Notes: generated from the letters alone by a model not told the origin. A DNA stretch of 64,000 bases from Guadua angustifolia (GCA_036346375.1 CM070501.1:31764539-31828538); one strand, 5' to 3'; positions 31,173 through 43,958 are shown, counted from the first letter of the stretch. Program-made: numbers and translations.

Positions 31173-31745
31173 ATTTTTGCAAAATTTTCACATGTATTCC
31201 TCAGAAAAAGACATTACAATTCATCACAAAAAAATTGGTGCAAAATCCAGTCAAAAAACATGAAAACCGGTCCAAAAAGCCGAAATCTGGATGAAATAAA
31301 CTGAAATTACCATAGCAATTTGAAAATTTTCCAATTTCTTATTCTGTTGAGATTTGAAATCTAAGCTCCTACCAAAATCAGAAATCCCAGTGAGATTTTG
31401 AACCTTGGTTTTAGGCCACGTCCGTTCAGTTTTTCATGTGAAATCGCTGGCGGATTAGGGCGCGTCGAGGCTACTGCACAGGCTATCGATCACAACGCTT
31501 CTGGTACTCGTTTTAGGGCTATCGATCATTTTTTAGCGTCCTCGATAGCGCAACACCAGCTGGGCATTAGGAATGAATGATATACCCATAGGCCATAAGC
31601 ACCACTTGTATTTTTACAGTGTGTACGTCACTGTATGAAATTGCTACAAAATTTTGGTAAAATTATTAAGTTTCAAATGGGCCTAAGTGAAGCTGTCGTT
31701 TGTTACAACTTGCATGAAAGATATCCTCTGCAAGTGCAATTTCTT
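31173..31745. other. Non-coding flank of gypsy element 2
   Basis: AT-rich sequence followed by a GC-balanced stretch with repeated ctatcgatca words (31480-31530). The missing EngB exons were looked for here and not found. No gene is supported. Confidence 0.4.
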
Positions 31746-33518
31746 ATGGAGTGCTTCGATGATGGTTAGGGGTGGTATATTTCTGAATTTGGGGCTCCTA
31801 TCCTACTCCAAGTTTTTAGGGACCAAAGATAAATTCCAGGTTGTTTTTTTTATCATGACTTCGAAACGGTATTTACCTTGCACAAGTAGAGGAAACATTG
31901 TCATTGTAACATTGACCTGTTGGTACCTACTACTGATTTCGGCGTTAGGGGATTGACTAATTAGCTTTGCCATTCAGGTGAGAAATTGTCTGTTATATTT
32001 CTTTGATGTTGTTGTACCTACAACCTGTGAGAGTTTAGGATCAAATTATAGGAAGGCATCCTAACCATTTGCAGCTGTTACAGTAGTCACCCCAGTTACA
32101 GTATTGTGGTGTCCTGTCAATTTTGCACAATTGGCTAGACCCCACAAACGACTGTGGCTGATAATTGCCTCAACATAACAACATAATCATTGTGGCTTTG
32201 CTTATCCAAAAGCTTTTGTAAACCTTTGCATGGGATCGGACATCCATAAAATGAAAAGTTTGCCAGCTCTACTTATCTAAAAGGAAACTTGATGTAGGCA
32301 TTGCGATAATTGCCTTGGTTATGCCATTTCATGTTTCTTGCTTTCGATTGCGTGTTTGTTCTAGAGGAGAAAATAATTCAAATGTCAAGCCGCTTTCAGT
32401 CTGCTTATCGTTTTTGTGCTTATTTCAGGCTCCGGTTCACTGCCGCTATGCTGGGAGGCGTGTGCTGGATGATTTGACTAGGTTAATTAAATGACGAATG
32501 TTGTCAAGTAGCATGCTTCTTTGGACATTCATGGGAGCACTCATTTTACCTTGTCAGCTAAATTGTTTGGTATTCTTAGATCTGCATGTTCTAAAAACAT
32601 ATACAGATATGTGTATGCAATCTACAATGGCATCATAGCCATGTGCTTGGAGTTATTCCGGTTTTACATTGACAGCTCAATTTAATTGCAAATCCTTTTG
32701 TGTTTTTCTTATGAGAAGCTTTGCCTATTTTGTTTCTGGGAGCACAAAATTGCCAGAGTACTATAGGAACAGAAGAGAAATATATTTCATTGATTTTGCA
32801 AATAAAGATGACCCTATAAATTCTCAGAGCCTGAACGAGCAACATCATTTAGGTTGAGCTACAAATTGCATATCGTTATTCTCTTGGAGATAATTTTCCT
32901 GAGCTGCAAAAGATGTGTTGAGCTCGGGTCCTCAGTCATCTCATTTTTTTGGGTTTGTTACCCATTTTCTTTGTATCTTATATACTCCCTGTTTTAGGAT
33001 ATGACAAGCTAAGAAAGAAAATTGGGGCTAATTTCTGCAAAAGAAAGGGTAATATCATTTCCATTGCAAGTTTTCTATTCGAATATTCAGCAAAAATATG
33101 AACTTTTGGTTTTATCTGGCGCAAAAATAATCAGGATAAGCAATGTACTATACATGAACAAATTTTCTTATCCATTTATATGTTACAGGCTTCTTCTCAA
33201 ATCGCCAGTTGTTAGTATTTTCCTGTGAGAAGCAACACCATAGCTGAAAATTGAAGGCTTAGTGCGACGATCAACCACGCCGACTGTTTTCAGGTTAGTC
33301 TTGCTTGAAAATTCAAATGCTGTCGTATATCTACATGTTGTCTTTTACTCCTTTGCTATTGTGTCAAGATCAGTTTGATCATGGTTAATCATTGCATGAT
33401 TAGGACATGTTATGGTAAATGGAAATACTATTTCATGATTAGATCACAGAGCTTCTTCCTGCTACCGTTTTAACTCGTCAGGCTTGGTACCTTAGAACTG
33501 TACCTTGCAGCAATCGCC
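31746..33518 (+). repeat. 1.8 kb duplicated segment, copy A
   Basis: Begins atggagtgcttcgatgatgg and ends ttgcagcaatcgcc. It matches 42157-43958 throughout, with roughly 18 substitutions and a few indels seen by eye (about 1%). The sequence diverges abruptly at both ends. Copy A lacks 24 bases that copy B has after ctaggtta (near 32485) and differs at the following acceptor site. Confidence 0.92.
32431..33290 (+). pseudogene. Exon remnants of an unidentified gene, copy A
   Basis: Matches the exons of copy B. The first, after tttcag at 32425-32430, encodes APVHCRYAGRRVLDDL. The second, ending near 32852, encodes FAYFVSGSTKLPEYYRNRRE plus IYFIDFANKDDPINSQSLNE. In copy A the donor after the first exon is gttaat with the next 24 bases lost, and the acceptor before the second exon is ttatgaga where copy B has cctaggaga. 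Both splice sites appear lost, so copy A is probably non-functional. The protein family is not recognised. Confidence 0.5.
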
Positions 33519-34589
33519 AATTGAAAAGGGTTAAAAAAATAATACCATGCCCATTAGGCCCGTGCCTCGTCCACTTAAAATGAAGAAGCTATACAACATG
33601 TTGGGAGCGGCTTTTACACATTCAATCCACTTCCAACACTCCTCATGCCGAGCTCTTCGACCACAGCATCTCTGCCCAGATCCGCAGCACCGTCACTGTC
33701 TTACCGCCATCGGACCTCAATAGTCGATCGAAAGTCTCAGATAATCGTTTCCCAACCAAAAATTGACATGTGTTGGGAAGACACGAGTCATGTTGATTTT
33801 TGAGCAAACCCTAGCAATAATCGAGTTGTTTCAGCGATAATTGTTTTTCAATCGAAAAATCGACATACGCTGGGAAGACTCGAGTCAGGTGTCGATTTTC
33901 AACGAAACCCTAGTGATAATTAAGTTGTTTCAAGCGATAATCAATTGAAATCAGCCAATAATCGATGTTCTAGTTCATGTGATGTTAAGTTATGTGGATT
34001 GCGGAGTTTGCCAAGTTTACATTATATGTGATGTTGACCTTGGCCTGGTGGGCAATACAACATGTTTGTTCTTGATTATTTAGAGAATATTTGTTGTTGA
34101 TCTTGGTCTGATGGCAGTAGAAGATGTGAATGAATGGTAGTAGGTGACGTATTTTAATTTTTGATTTGGTTGTCTGCTTGCAACCTTTCACAGTACAATA
34201 AGATGTGGTTAGGGTTAGTGTAATTAAGGGTTAGGATTAGTGTGATTGAGAGTTAGATGAATGGTCAGATACATGTATAGATTAATGGGTATATGCATGT
34301 ATGGATTAATGTATGATGTTAGGGTTAGTGTGATTGGGAATTTTTATTGGTAGCATTCAACTGATGTAATGCCTATTATAAGTTATTAGCAAGCACATAC
34401 ATTAACTTGATGTTTTGTAATAGCATTCAGTGATGTAATACATTTTATTACTATCACATATATATAATTCTTACCATTCACTAATGTAATGCCTTTTATC
34501 GCTAGCACATACATATAGTTTTAACAAGAAGTCACATTAAATTGATGTTTTGTATTAGCTAACGGCTTGTCATTTTGTATTAGCAGATG
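33519..34589. other. Non-coding DNA upstream of the hAT transposase, with local repeats
   Basis: Starts where copy A stops matching copy B. It contains the ~95-base tandem repeat at 33736-33960 and, at 34190-34560, loosely repeated words (gttagtgtgattgag, agcattcactgatgtaatgcc). It may be the 5' region of the hAT element, but no terminal inverted repeat was found. Confidence 0.4.
33736..33960. repeat. Tandem repeat, ~95-base unit, about 2.3 copies
   Basis: Units start tcagataatcg (33736) and tcagcgataattg (33831), with a partial third at about 33925. Shared words: gacat(g/a)(t/c)g(t/c)tgggaagac, cgagtca, aaccctag, gataat, ttgtttca. Unit identity is about 80% by eye. Confidence 0.7.
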
Positions 34590-37120
34590 ACAGACCAGAG
34601 CGATGTTGTGTAGGAGCACAGGGAGAAGATGGGAATCGGATTTCGATGTAAATACTATTACCAAGAGAAGAAAGGAGGTAGTTCAACCCACTTGAAGCAC
34701 CACTTGACAGAGTGAGGTACGAATGTCGTCCATTGCATGCAAGTTCTTAAGGAGGTTCACAAGTACTGTTAGCATGACCTAGATAGAATTAAGGATAAGA
34801 GGAAGGAAATAGAGGACGAGGTTGAGAAAGGAAACAACTACTGCAAATTCCCCACCAAGAAGTTCATAAGCGGACTACACGGGTGATACTGATAAGGAGA
34901 AGCAACTCCAGCATGAATGGCTGCTTCCAGGACAGGCAGAATTTATCAATCAGGCATGTAGGGTATGAGCATGGTAGTAGTAGTGGCACCTCTAGGGGGC
35001 TAGAGAAGGGAGGGTGGTGTGTTGCCGAGAATGTTTCGGAATTTCTCGCAGCATGAAAGACCGGTCATAGGGGATTACAACCTTGGTACAGCCTGTGCCC
35101 CTATGCAAACAAGAATTGACACTGGGAGCTGGACATAGAAGGGGAGAAATGCGAAGCAGGCGATTGACTTGGTCTATGCCAAATTTTTCCACACTGCTGG
35201 TATCGTGGGGAGAAAAGTAGACAATCCTTATTTCGTTAACGCCATTAGGGAAACTCAAAAATAGGGTAAATGAGTTTTCAAATTTTCATCCAGTTCTACG
35301 CCGATTAATAGCTCATATGTTCATGCTATGTTTGGTTTGCAGATGAGGGTGTTCCTTCTCCGAGTGGGAGAGATATATATAGATAAAAATATTTTGACGC
35401 TAACAAAGCAGACATACGGGAGAAGATGGTAAAGTCCAAACTGGAATAGCCTACATATGGCGTTACAATCACGTGCTATTCTTGGACTAGGCCTACCCGC
35501 ATGAGCATCATCAACTTCATGATATACTGCAATGGCATCATGTTCTTTCATAAGTCCGTGGATACGATGGGCCTAACTCAGGATGCCTTGTACTTACACA
35601 AGGTACTTTCTTTCATCGCTACTCTTATGAAATCTATTTGAGGTATGTATCTTGTAATGAGTGTTTTCACTTTGCTTGTTCATGCAAGAAATTACCTCAG
35701 TGATCGACGAGGTAGGCTCGGCGAATGTTATGCAGATTGTGATAGACAATGGTGTCAACTACAAGAAGGCATGTAGGCTAATCGCACGGGAGCACTGCAA
35801 CATCGTGTGGCAGCCTTGTATGGCCTACACAATTAATTTGATGCTGAAGTAGATTGAAGAGTTCTCTGACTATGTCTCTGTCATTGAGAGCGCAAGAAAA
35901 ATCTCTCGATGTCTGTACAACTATTTAAAACTTCATACCATGATGAAGAAGCATATTGGGGGAGAGTTGGTCAAATAAAATGCTACTCACTTCAGAACAA
36001 ACTACATATTTTTGGATAGTTTCTTTTGTCGTAAGGACAAGTTTTTGTATTTCGAAAGAATTTCTATTGTTGCGCTTTGTTGATACCATGAAGAAAAGGT
36101 TTGTGTACTCGTACATCTCGACCTTAGACTGGTGGGATAACCTATGATCGGTTATTAAATCTGTTAAACCATTGTACGCCTTCTTGCATTTTGTCTATTA
36201 TGACAGGGTGCCTACATCAAGCGATGTGATACTACGGTACAACATAATACGATAAAAATATGATATCTTGTTTTGTGACTCTCCAACTACATACAACTTA
36301 TACATGAACGTTATGGACCCAAGAATGGATAACCTAACGCAAGACACTTACATGAACACCGGTAATACATTATTCTGTTGCACATAATATCTTGTTCTTC
36401 CACATACATTACATTCCTATACTAACATGTTTCTTTGACTTCGTGCAGTTGTCACCTTGCACCCCCGGACGCACTACTTGTACGACACCATAAACACTTT
36501 TTTTGCTAGATCTCTAGGATGCATTTTAAGCGCTTGCTGATGATACTCAGAGCATCACGGACGCTCTTCATGAGGCCGATCTGTACAAAAGGAGGGTTGG
36601 GACATTTACGACGTTCTAGCTGAGTGGATGGCACATGATCTGAAAACAACTCCTGATATTTTTCTTATGTTGTCTTCGATGTACTGCAACTGTCGTATTT
36701 TCACCTCGTACTTACTATTTTTTTTGTTAACTTGTAGCACATTGGTGGAGTGTGTTTGGTTCAAACACACCCCCACTCAGCTTGCTATGCAGATCATTTC
36801 GCATTGCGCTTCTTCTAGCGGATGCAAGCACAATCGGAGCATGTTTGTCTTCATCCACACTAAAATTCATGACCGTCTATTCTACAAGAAGCTCCATAAG
36901 TTAGTACATGTTAACTACAATCTTCGATTTATAATTCAAGCCTAAGAGAGTCAAAGGTCCACAACGGAAGACGATCCATTTCAGTGTCTTGTGAAGCTTA
37001 CATTGTGCGATGGTGAAAATCCAATTCGATAGTGGATAGAGAAAAGGAGGTTCAATGCTAACCCTTTACTTGATGAGGAGGACATTGAGACTAAGAGTGA
37101 CACCCCCTTCCATGACACCT
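34590..37120 (+). pseudogene. hAT-superfamily transposase, decayed
   Basis: All parts of a plant hAT transposase are present in order, in broken frames. A BED-type zinc finger is at 34640-34720 (GFRCKYYYQEKKGG, then THLKHHL); the second Cys of the C-x2-C pair reads Tyr. A block at 35080-35280 (IDLVYAKFFHTAGI, PYFVNAIRETQK) and one at 35480-35600 (INFMIYCNGIMFFHKSVDTM) form the DUF659-like region. At 35690-35850 is VIDEVGSANVMQIVIDNGVN and the nearby CNIVWQPCMAYTINLML. The C-terminal dimerisation region (hATC, PF05699) is at 36740-36945 with WFKHTPTQLAMQIISHCASS then SGCKHNRSMF and LHKLVHVNYNLR. Numerous stops make it non-functional. It would act on 8-bp-duplicating elements such as those at 44171 and 49165, but relatedness is not shown. 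Confidence 0.85.
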
Positions 37121-37895
37121 TGTGACAGATCAAGTTGATCCTGCTACATTGTGAAAGAATACTAGGGTTGTAAGCATCCCCAAATAGACATACAAGACAG
37201 TGGGTGATAGTCATATGGAAAAGATGAGGCACCAAACAGTGGCCATAAGGGAGCAAACAAAAAGAAAAGCTCTCTCAAAAGGAAAGGGGAAGCTTCTCAA
37301 AGAGAAGGAACATCATGTAAAGAGTGATAACTTGACTTATAGTACTTCCAGGGACCGTCGAAGTCTGCCGTACCAAGAATCTAATGACAGTAGCTCTAAA
37401 ACGGACAACGTTGGTGGTGAGTCCGGTGACGGCGTCTCCATCCCTCTTACTTCCCCCTCAGAAGGACAACTTCCCACAAAATTTATAGGAGAGTCCCAGT
37501 TCACACATGCGACATAGGACAGAGACTATAGGGTTTTATAATCATAGAGGACGACTACTGTAGGCAAGGGAAGGGATCATCAACATAGTCATAACGCACC
37601 GCAGGATAGCTCCAGCTCGTTCAACATCTCCGAGACACAAGGGAGTTATGGCTCATATGGCCAATACGACTACGCCAATCCGGATGCTCGTGCACAACCT
37701 TCTACACAATGAGTCTATGAGTGGCAAGACCTTGAATTTTGTACCATGTTGTACCAAAAGTGGCAAATGACTAGCCCATGGACGAGGCAAAGCTGGCATG
37801 AATACAAAGAGAAATTGCTAGCTACACGAGGATTGTTGATGATGTCCACAGAGAAGTACAACATAACCAACCAAGTGTACAACCAACAATACTAA
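37121..37895 (+). pseudogene. C-terminal extension of the hAT transposase, low-complexity
   Basis: Follows the hATC block. An open part at 37200-37517 encodes Lys-rich then Ser-rich sequence (EQTKRKALSKGKGKLLKEKE). Another frame holds SFNISETQGSYGSYGQYDYA and finally EWQDLEFCTMLYQKW, ending near 37895. Similar Ser/Tyr/Gly-rich tails follow the dimerisation domain in many rice hAT-like proteins. It has at least two frame breaks. Confidence 0.5.
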
Positions 37896-38630
37896 TATCC
37901 CTAAATGTAATGTTTCATTTTATTGCAACTCGATTTTTTACTAATATAGTGTTTATGTAGGTTCAACATAGCATATGTGACAATGGAAGGACGGTGAAGC
38001 TATGCCAACTACGAATATTCATTTTTGGTGAGAAATGTTGCTTGCAAATATCATATGCCATGCTATTGAAATTAATGTTATTGAAATGTGGACTTGTCAT
38101 ATTGATTTGCAAATGGTATTGGAATGGAATATTATTTGTTGAGATATTATTGTTAAATGTCTACTTCACAACTTCACATTATCTAAAATATAGCAAAGGT
38201 TATGCCAAAATTTTTTCATAGTTGTCCTATTATTGCATAATGTGTACTTCATAACTTACGTTGTCTTAAAATGTAGGAAATGTCATGTAGAAATTTTGTC
38301 ATATTTTTATATACATTTTTAATGTTTTTCCTGATTTTTTGGGACTTATCAGTTTTTTTTACGAATTTTCCACCATTTTATACCATTTTCCCAATTTTTT
38401 CTTTTTTTAATCGGTACCGATTTTCCGTTCTTACCGCTCGATAGTTGCTGCTTATCAACCGATTATCAAGCAATATCGGTGGATAACCTCGAAATTTTGC
38501 CCCGGTTTGACCACCACCTTCAAATCGGTTTGACCTTGAAAACCTTTCAATTTTCTTTATCGAGAGAACCAGTCAAGACTTTGATTCTCAGCACGAAAAC
38601 ATATTGTTAACCCTGACTGCATCCATGCAT
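37896..38630. other. AT-rich 3' flank of the hAT element
   Basis: T-rich DNA, then 38405-38560 with words such as tcggtaccgattttccg, accgattatc and ccggtttgacc. The complementary style of words (gaaatccgaccggttcgacc, ctgaaaaaaatcaagaaaaa) occurs at 39120-39200, suggesting a loose inverted arrangement. No terminus was fixed. Confidence 0.35.
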
Positions 38631-40280
38631 CGTCGTCAGACAATTAAGGATCTCGATTAGATCGAATTGATTTACTGGTATCTCTGTTCATACGCTTACC
38701 ATGCCAGTCGATCTCAGCCGTCGGATTCACCAATGCAACCATCTCATTACTGCTCCAGAAAAACGCATCATCGATAAGTAGTATTCAAATGCCGTTTGAC
38801 TAGAAGGCAAAGGATTAATTGGAGACCATCTTGATTACTCAGGCGGGTGATCTGAATTGACAGAGCGTACGTTATAAATATGACGAGTTGATGTCATCGA
38901 TCAAAAGGAGACGGAGAAAAGAACTACACAACACTGGATATATAGCTCGTGTAGCCTCCAAATTAAGTGTAGGCTCGGCCAGGCGTTTACACGTACAGCT
39001 AGGGTTAACATTATCGAATTGAGTCGGAAAATCGTCACTTCATCGATATTGATTTTCGTTGGAACCGAGCAAATTGTAAAGTTAAATTTTTTGAATTCGG
39101 CTGTCAAATAGCGGCTAAAAAGATGAAATCCGACCGGTTCGACCGAATTTCACTCTCAATGGAAACTGAAAAAAATCAAGAAAAATTGGAAAAAATTGTA
39201 AAAAATATTGAAAATATTGTAAAAACCCGATAAAGGCTCAGAAAAATAAGGAAAATGTATAAAACATCTTAGAGAAATTTAAATATTTTTTAATTCACTT
39301 AGTGCTTTTGGAATATCAAAACAACAATTAATGAGAAGGAACAAAGACACTGTTATATTTTTATAAAAATTTACAAGCTTGTTCATGCTCTAAAATTTTA
39401 ATAATACCATAAACAGTGCGCAAGGATCATGTAGTAAAATTTCTAGAAATATTACGCTTCATTTAGTGCCCATAGAAAATCAAAAACCGAAGAGCATACA
39501 TAAAGACAATAGCACTGTCAGAATTTTTAAAAAAAATCCAAAGGTCTGATCATCATCTGAAAATTTTACAGCATCATTAGCATTGCCTCAGGGCCTCACA
39601 AAAACATTTTCAAAAAAATTATAACATGATTTGATAGCTCAATTAAATCAAGAATTGTTGGTTGCTTTGCCTAGGTCTTTTTTCTATTATATATATTTGA
39701 TTTTGCTCAAAAAGTCACAAATTTGGTTTGTCAAAAAACATTTTATGGCAGATGTCAAAAAGTTATTAATACTAATTTTAGAAAACTTTTAGATAAAATT
39801 TCTTAATTTCTCAAGTTTTTTAGATTGAATTGGATTGGTTTACCAATCAATTCCAAATCTCGACACAACCCGATTCAAATGATTTTCATCGATTTTTCAA
39901 ACCCAGCCTACAACAAACACCCTTCATGCTTCCAAGGAACAACTTTTGTGATTAAACCTTTTTTTTTGCTGATTACGTACACTCAATCCATCATGCATTA
40001 GTCATCAGGCGAAAGCTACTCCCGCAAACTAATTAAGCACCAAACACGTCACTTTAATTTCCTAGACTCCAGAGAAGGAAAGAAAAATCCCTTCTGGTTT
40101 CTCCGATCGCCTGTCCAGCTGGCTAGCGCGCACTCGTTCTGGCTCGCCGATGGGGGTAGCCTGCTACGTCCGGCATGCAACACACGCGAGTGGATTTAAT
40201 CGCTGACGCTAGCTGACCTCACAATCACTGATCGCCAGTACAGTAATAGAGGACCAGGTCAGCTACACGCTACAGTAAGA
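38631..40280. other. AT-rich intergenic DNA
   Basis: No supported gene. It includes A-rich strings with repeated aaaaaat words and, at 40000-40280, sequence with ctagct words resembling a plant promoter but without a recognisable gene downstream. Confidence 0.35.
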
Positions 40281-40700
40281 GCATGCATGCACAGTGCTCT
40301 GCCACTGGCAATGGCGTGGGCACGACACGAGATGAGGCGTAGGGTAGGAGGGGAAGGCTCTGGAGATCGATGGGGACCTGGCCTTTTAGTGTCGACAAAA
40401 ATGGCCGTCACGGTTTCCCTATGCGTATTGAGGAGATTCCCACGAATATCTAGGAACAGTGGATTGCAAGGAGTGAGCGCATTTGAGGTGCTGTTTCAGC
40501 CTAGGTTGCGAGTTTCCTTTTTGGATCATATCTTCAGCACAGCTAAAAACAGAAAATTTGGTGGGATTTCGAAAGTTTTGCTGAAATCTAGATGAAACTT
40601 ACAAACTAAATTTGGAATCCAAAATTTTTGTGTGGGAAAACCGAAATTTTGGCAATTTTCAAATCCCTGTGAAATGGTCTCCCGGGGCTAGAAAAAATTG
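40281..40700. other. Unclassified repeat-like DNA with a short open frame
   Basis: An open frame of 102 codons (40287-40595, +) shows no domain. The DNA 40430-40690 contains gggatttcgaaa, accgaaattttggcaa and similar words common in grass repeats. I do not treat it as a gene. Confidence 0.3.
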
Positions 40701-41525
40701 GCAAAAAATGAAAAAAAATCATGCAAGTATTTATCTATATTCTCTATCTATTTAAATGCAAAATACTAAGTATTTACACATAAACAACCTTAAATTTAGA
40801 AATTTCAACAGTATTTCGACTGATATTCGGATCCTAACAGTTTAATTTTGCAACAATCGATATATACTATGATCATAAATGATAAACATGAAATAAAATT
40901 GATACAGATGACATTCACATTTGCCAACATCTTGTCGCTGCATCCATACCATTATATGACAATTCACAATTCATAAACACCATTGAAATCCTGTTACATT
41001 ACAACATTGAAATCACGCCGTGCATTCGATTCATCATATTCCATCCATCACAATTGTTTGAACATAATAAATAAGAGAAATACCTATCGAAGCATAAATG
41101 ATGTCACAACCCACCGGTCGGCCTAGACCACTAAAAAATTTCTCCATAAACCATTAAGCATAGGACGTGTCACCAAGTATTTAAGATAAGATTGCTCCGT
41201 AAACAATTATTGAAAGCATAGGACATGTCATCAACTATTTAAGATAAGATTGATTTCTATTGAAAGCATTTGGTTTTGGTAGCCTGTTATGACATTTTTT
41301 TTCAGTTGCAGTATTAGAACAAAAATAACCTCCAGTAGTTTTTTGTTTAATTTTCGTTCTGAGAATATAGCGATCAATAACTACCGCATGAAATAGAATG
41401 TTTTCGTGGAACACAAAATGCCTACTAGTGTTAATTTTCCACTCTTATATTTTAAATGATTTTATCATACTCATTATTAGGATATTCGTCTCAGCATGAA
41501 CTACCTCAACATACTTTAGGACTTC
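40701..41525. other. AT-rich intergenic DNA with a short tandem repeat
   Basis: Contains two adjacent copies of a ~60-base unit (41155-41280: aagcataggac(g/a)tgtca(c/t)caa(g/c)tatttaagataag). Otherwise nothing is recognised. Confidence 0.4.
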
Positions 41526-42156
41526 TGTCAGACCCCAAAAAATACTTCCGAAATCCTTTGTATATACTGTGCTAATCCAAAAAAAGCTAGTACACACAGT
41601 AAACAATATTGATACCACAACATATCATACAAAACTTTTATTCATTTAATTATTAGAGTTTACAATATAAATGGCTCGCAGCCCAACTGAACATATAGCA
41701 GCGAAAAGCAAAAGAAGTAGTACAACCCAGCAAATCTGCCACAGGCAATCAACTGGGGCAACGGTCTAGTCGTCAAGATCCTCACTGGTGATGTAGAGCT
41801 CTTCTAAAAAAAATAGATAATGTAAGGTGGGTACATAAAGTACTCATAAGTCACACATGAAATACACTGTTAATGAAGGATCACGAAGGAATGCATAATA
41901 GGGTTTGCTTCAGCATATAGCAATATTTCAAATATAATAAATAATTTTCAATGCATAATTAATATAGTAAAACTGAGTCCTTTCGTACATCTCCAATAAT
42001 AGTATCAACCTGTCAATGGCCACCAGCCGTGAGCAGTATCTCCTCACGGCCTAGGAGCTATCCCAGGGTGAGTTATTGGTTCTTGGAGTTGTAAGAAATG
42101 AAATCCATGTAAAAGGCAGGTCATTTTTGTCTGTATGAATTATCTTGAGGTCATTA
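41526..42156 (+). repeat. LTR-like fragment beginning tgtcagacccc
   Basis: tgtcagaccccaaaaaatac is a typical LTR opening. Further in, gtaaggtgggtacataaagtactcataagtc and ctcacggcctaggagctatc resemble words common in long grass gypsy LTRs. It is cut off at 42156 where duplicated segment copy B begins. No target duplication was found. Confidence 0.35.
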
Positions 42157-43958
42157 ATGGAGTGCTTCGATGATGGCTAGGGGTGGTATATATCGCTGAA
42201 TTTGGGGCTCCTATCCTACTCCAAGTTTTTAGGGACCAAAGATAAATTCCAGGTTGTTTTTTTATCATGACTTGGAAACGGTATTTACCTTGCACAAGTA
42301 GAGGAAACATTGTCATTGTAACATTGACCTGTTCGTACCTACTACTGATTTCGGCATTAGGGGATTGACTAATTAGCTTTGCCATTCAGGTGAGAAATTG
42401 TCTGTTATATTTCTTTGACGATGTTGTTGTACCTACAACCTGTGAGAGTTTAGGATCAAATTATAGGAAGGCATCCTAACCATTTGCAGCTGTTACAGTA
42501 GTCACCCCAGTTACAGTATTATGGTGTCCTGTCAATTTTGCACAATTGGCTAGACCCCACAAACGACTGTGGCTGATAATTGCCTCAACATAACAACATA
42601 ATCATTGTGGCTTTGCTTATCCAAAAGCTTTGGTAAACCTTTGCATGGGATCGGACATCCATAAAATGGAAGGTTTGCCAGCTCTACTTATCTAAAAGGA
42701 AACTTGATGTAGGCATTGCGATAATTGCCTTGGTTATGCCATTTCATGTTTCTTGCTTTCGATTGCGTGTTTGTTCTAGAGGAGAAAATAATTCAAATGT
42801 CAAGCCGCTTTCAGTCTGCTTATCGTTTTTGTGCTTATTTCAGGCCCCGGTTCACTGCCGCTATGCTGGGAGGCGTGTGCTGGATGATTTGACTAGGTTA
42901 GTTTCTTGGTTACTATAAGCAAATTAAATGACGAATGTTGTCAAGTAGCATGCTTCTTTGGACATTCATGGGAGAACTCATTTTACCTTGTCGGCTAAAT
43001 TGTTTGGTATTCTTAGATCTGCATGTTCTAAAAACATATATAGATATGTGTATGCAATCTACAATGGCATCATAGCCATGTGCTTGGAGTTATTCCGGTT
43101 TTACATTGACAGCTCAATTTAATTGCAAATCCTTATGTGTTTCTCTCCTAGGAGAAGATTTGCCTATTTTGTTTCTGGGAGCACAAAATTGCCAGAGTAC
43201 TATAGGAACAGAAGAGAAATATATTTCATTGATTTTGCAAATAAAGATGACCCTATAAATTCTCAGAGCCTGAACGAGCAACATCATTTAGGTTGAGCTA
43301 CAAATTGCATATCGTTATTCTCTTGGAGATAATTTTCCTGAGCTGCAAAAGATGTGTTGAGCTCGGGTCCTCAGTCATCTCAGTTTTTTGGGTTTGTTAC
43401 CCATTTTCTTTGTATCTTATATACTCCCTGTTTTAGGATATGACAAGCTAGGAAAGAAAATTGGGGCTAATTTCTGCAAAAGAAAGGGTAATATCATTTC
43501 CATTGCAAGTTTTCTATTCGAATATTCAGCAAAAATATGAACTTTTGGTTTTATCTGGCGCAAAAAATAATCAGGATAAGCAATGTACTATACATGAACA
43601 AATTTTCTTATCCATTTATATGTTACAGGCTTCTTCTCAAATCGCCAGTTGTTAGTATTTTCCTGTGAGAAGCAACACCATAGCTGAAAATTGAAGGCTT
43701 AGTGCGACGATCAACCACGCCGACTGTTTTCAGGTTAGTCTTGCTTGAAAATTCAAATGCTGTCGTATATCTACATGTTGTCTTTTACTCCTTTGCTATT
43801 GTGTCAAGATCAGTTTGATCATGGTTAATCATTGCATGATTAGGACATGTTATGGTAAATGGAAATACTATTGCATGATTAGATCACAGAGCTTCTTCCT
43901 GCTACCGTTTTAACTCGTCAGGCTTGGTACCTTAGAACTGTACCTTGCAGCAATCGCC
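42157..43958 (+). repeat. 1.8 kb duplicated segment, copy B
   Basis: Partner of 31746-33518. It has the complete splice signals and continues to the right into further exon-like sequence, whereas copy A stops. Copy B is therefore the better candidate for the original. Confidence 0.92.
42844..43758 (+). CDS. Candidate exons of an unidentified spliced gene, copy B
   Basis: Exon-like segments with consensus borders. After tttcag (42843), APVHCRYAGRRVLDDL up to donor gttagt at about 42898. After ctcctag (about 43152), RRFAYFVSGSTKLPEYYRNR and REIYFIDFANKDDPINSQSL, ending before gttgag near 43294. After ttttag (about 43437), YDKLGKKIGANFCKRK up to gtaata. After ttacag (about 43629), a segment with stops in the continuing frame. 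The 46-residue second exon is open in one frame only, which supports coding. I do not recognise the family and infer no function. It could be a remnant moved together with the duplication. Confidence 0.4.

Noticed and set aside
34190..34340. gttagggttag words suggesting an interstitial telomere repeat
   Set aside because: The plant telomere unit is TTTAGGG. Here the words are irregular (gttagtgtgattgag, gttaggattagtg) and not in tandem.
33519..39200. Complete hAT element with terminal inverted repeats
   Set aside because: The transposase is clear, but no matching ends or 8-bp duplication could be found, so no element limits are given.
40287..40595. 102-codon plus-strand frame as a host gene
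   Set aside because: No recognisable domain, no splice or promoter context, and its 3' half is repeat-like DNA.
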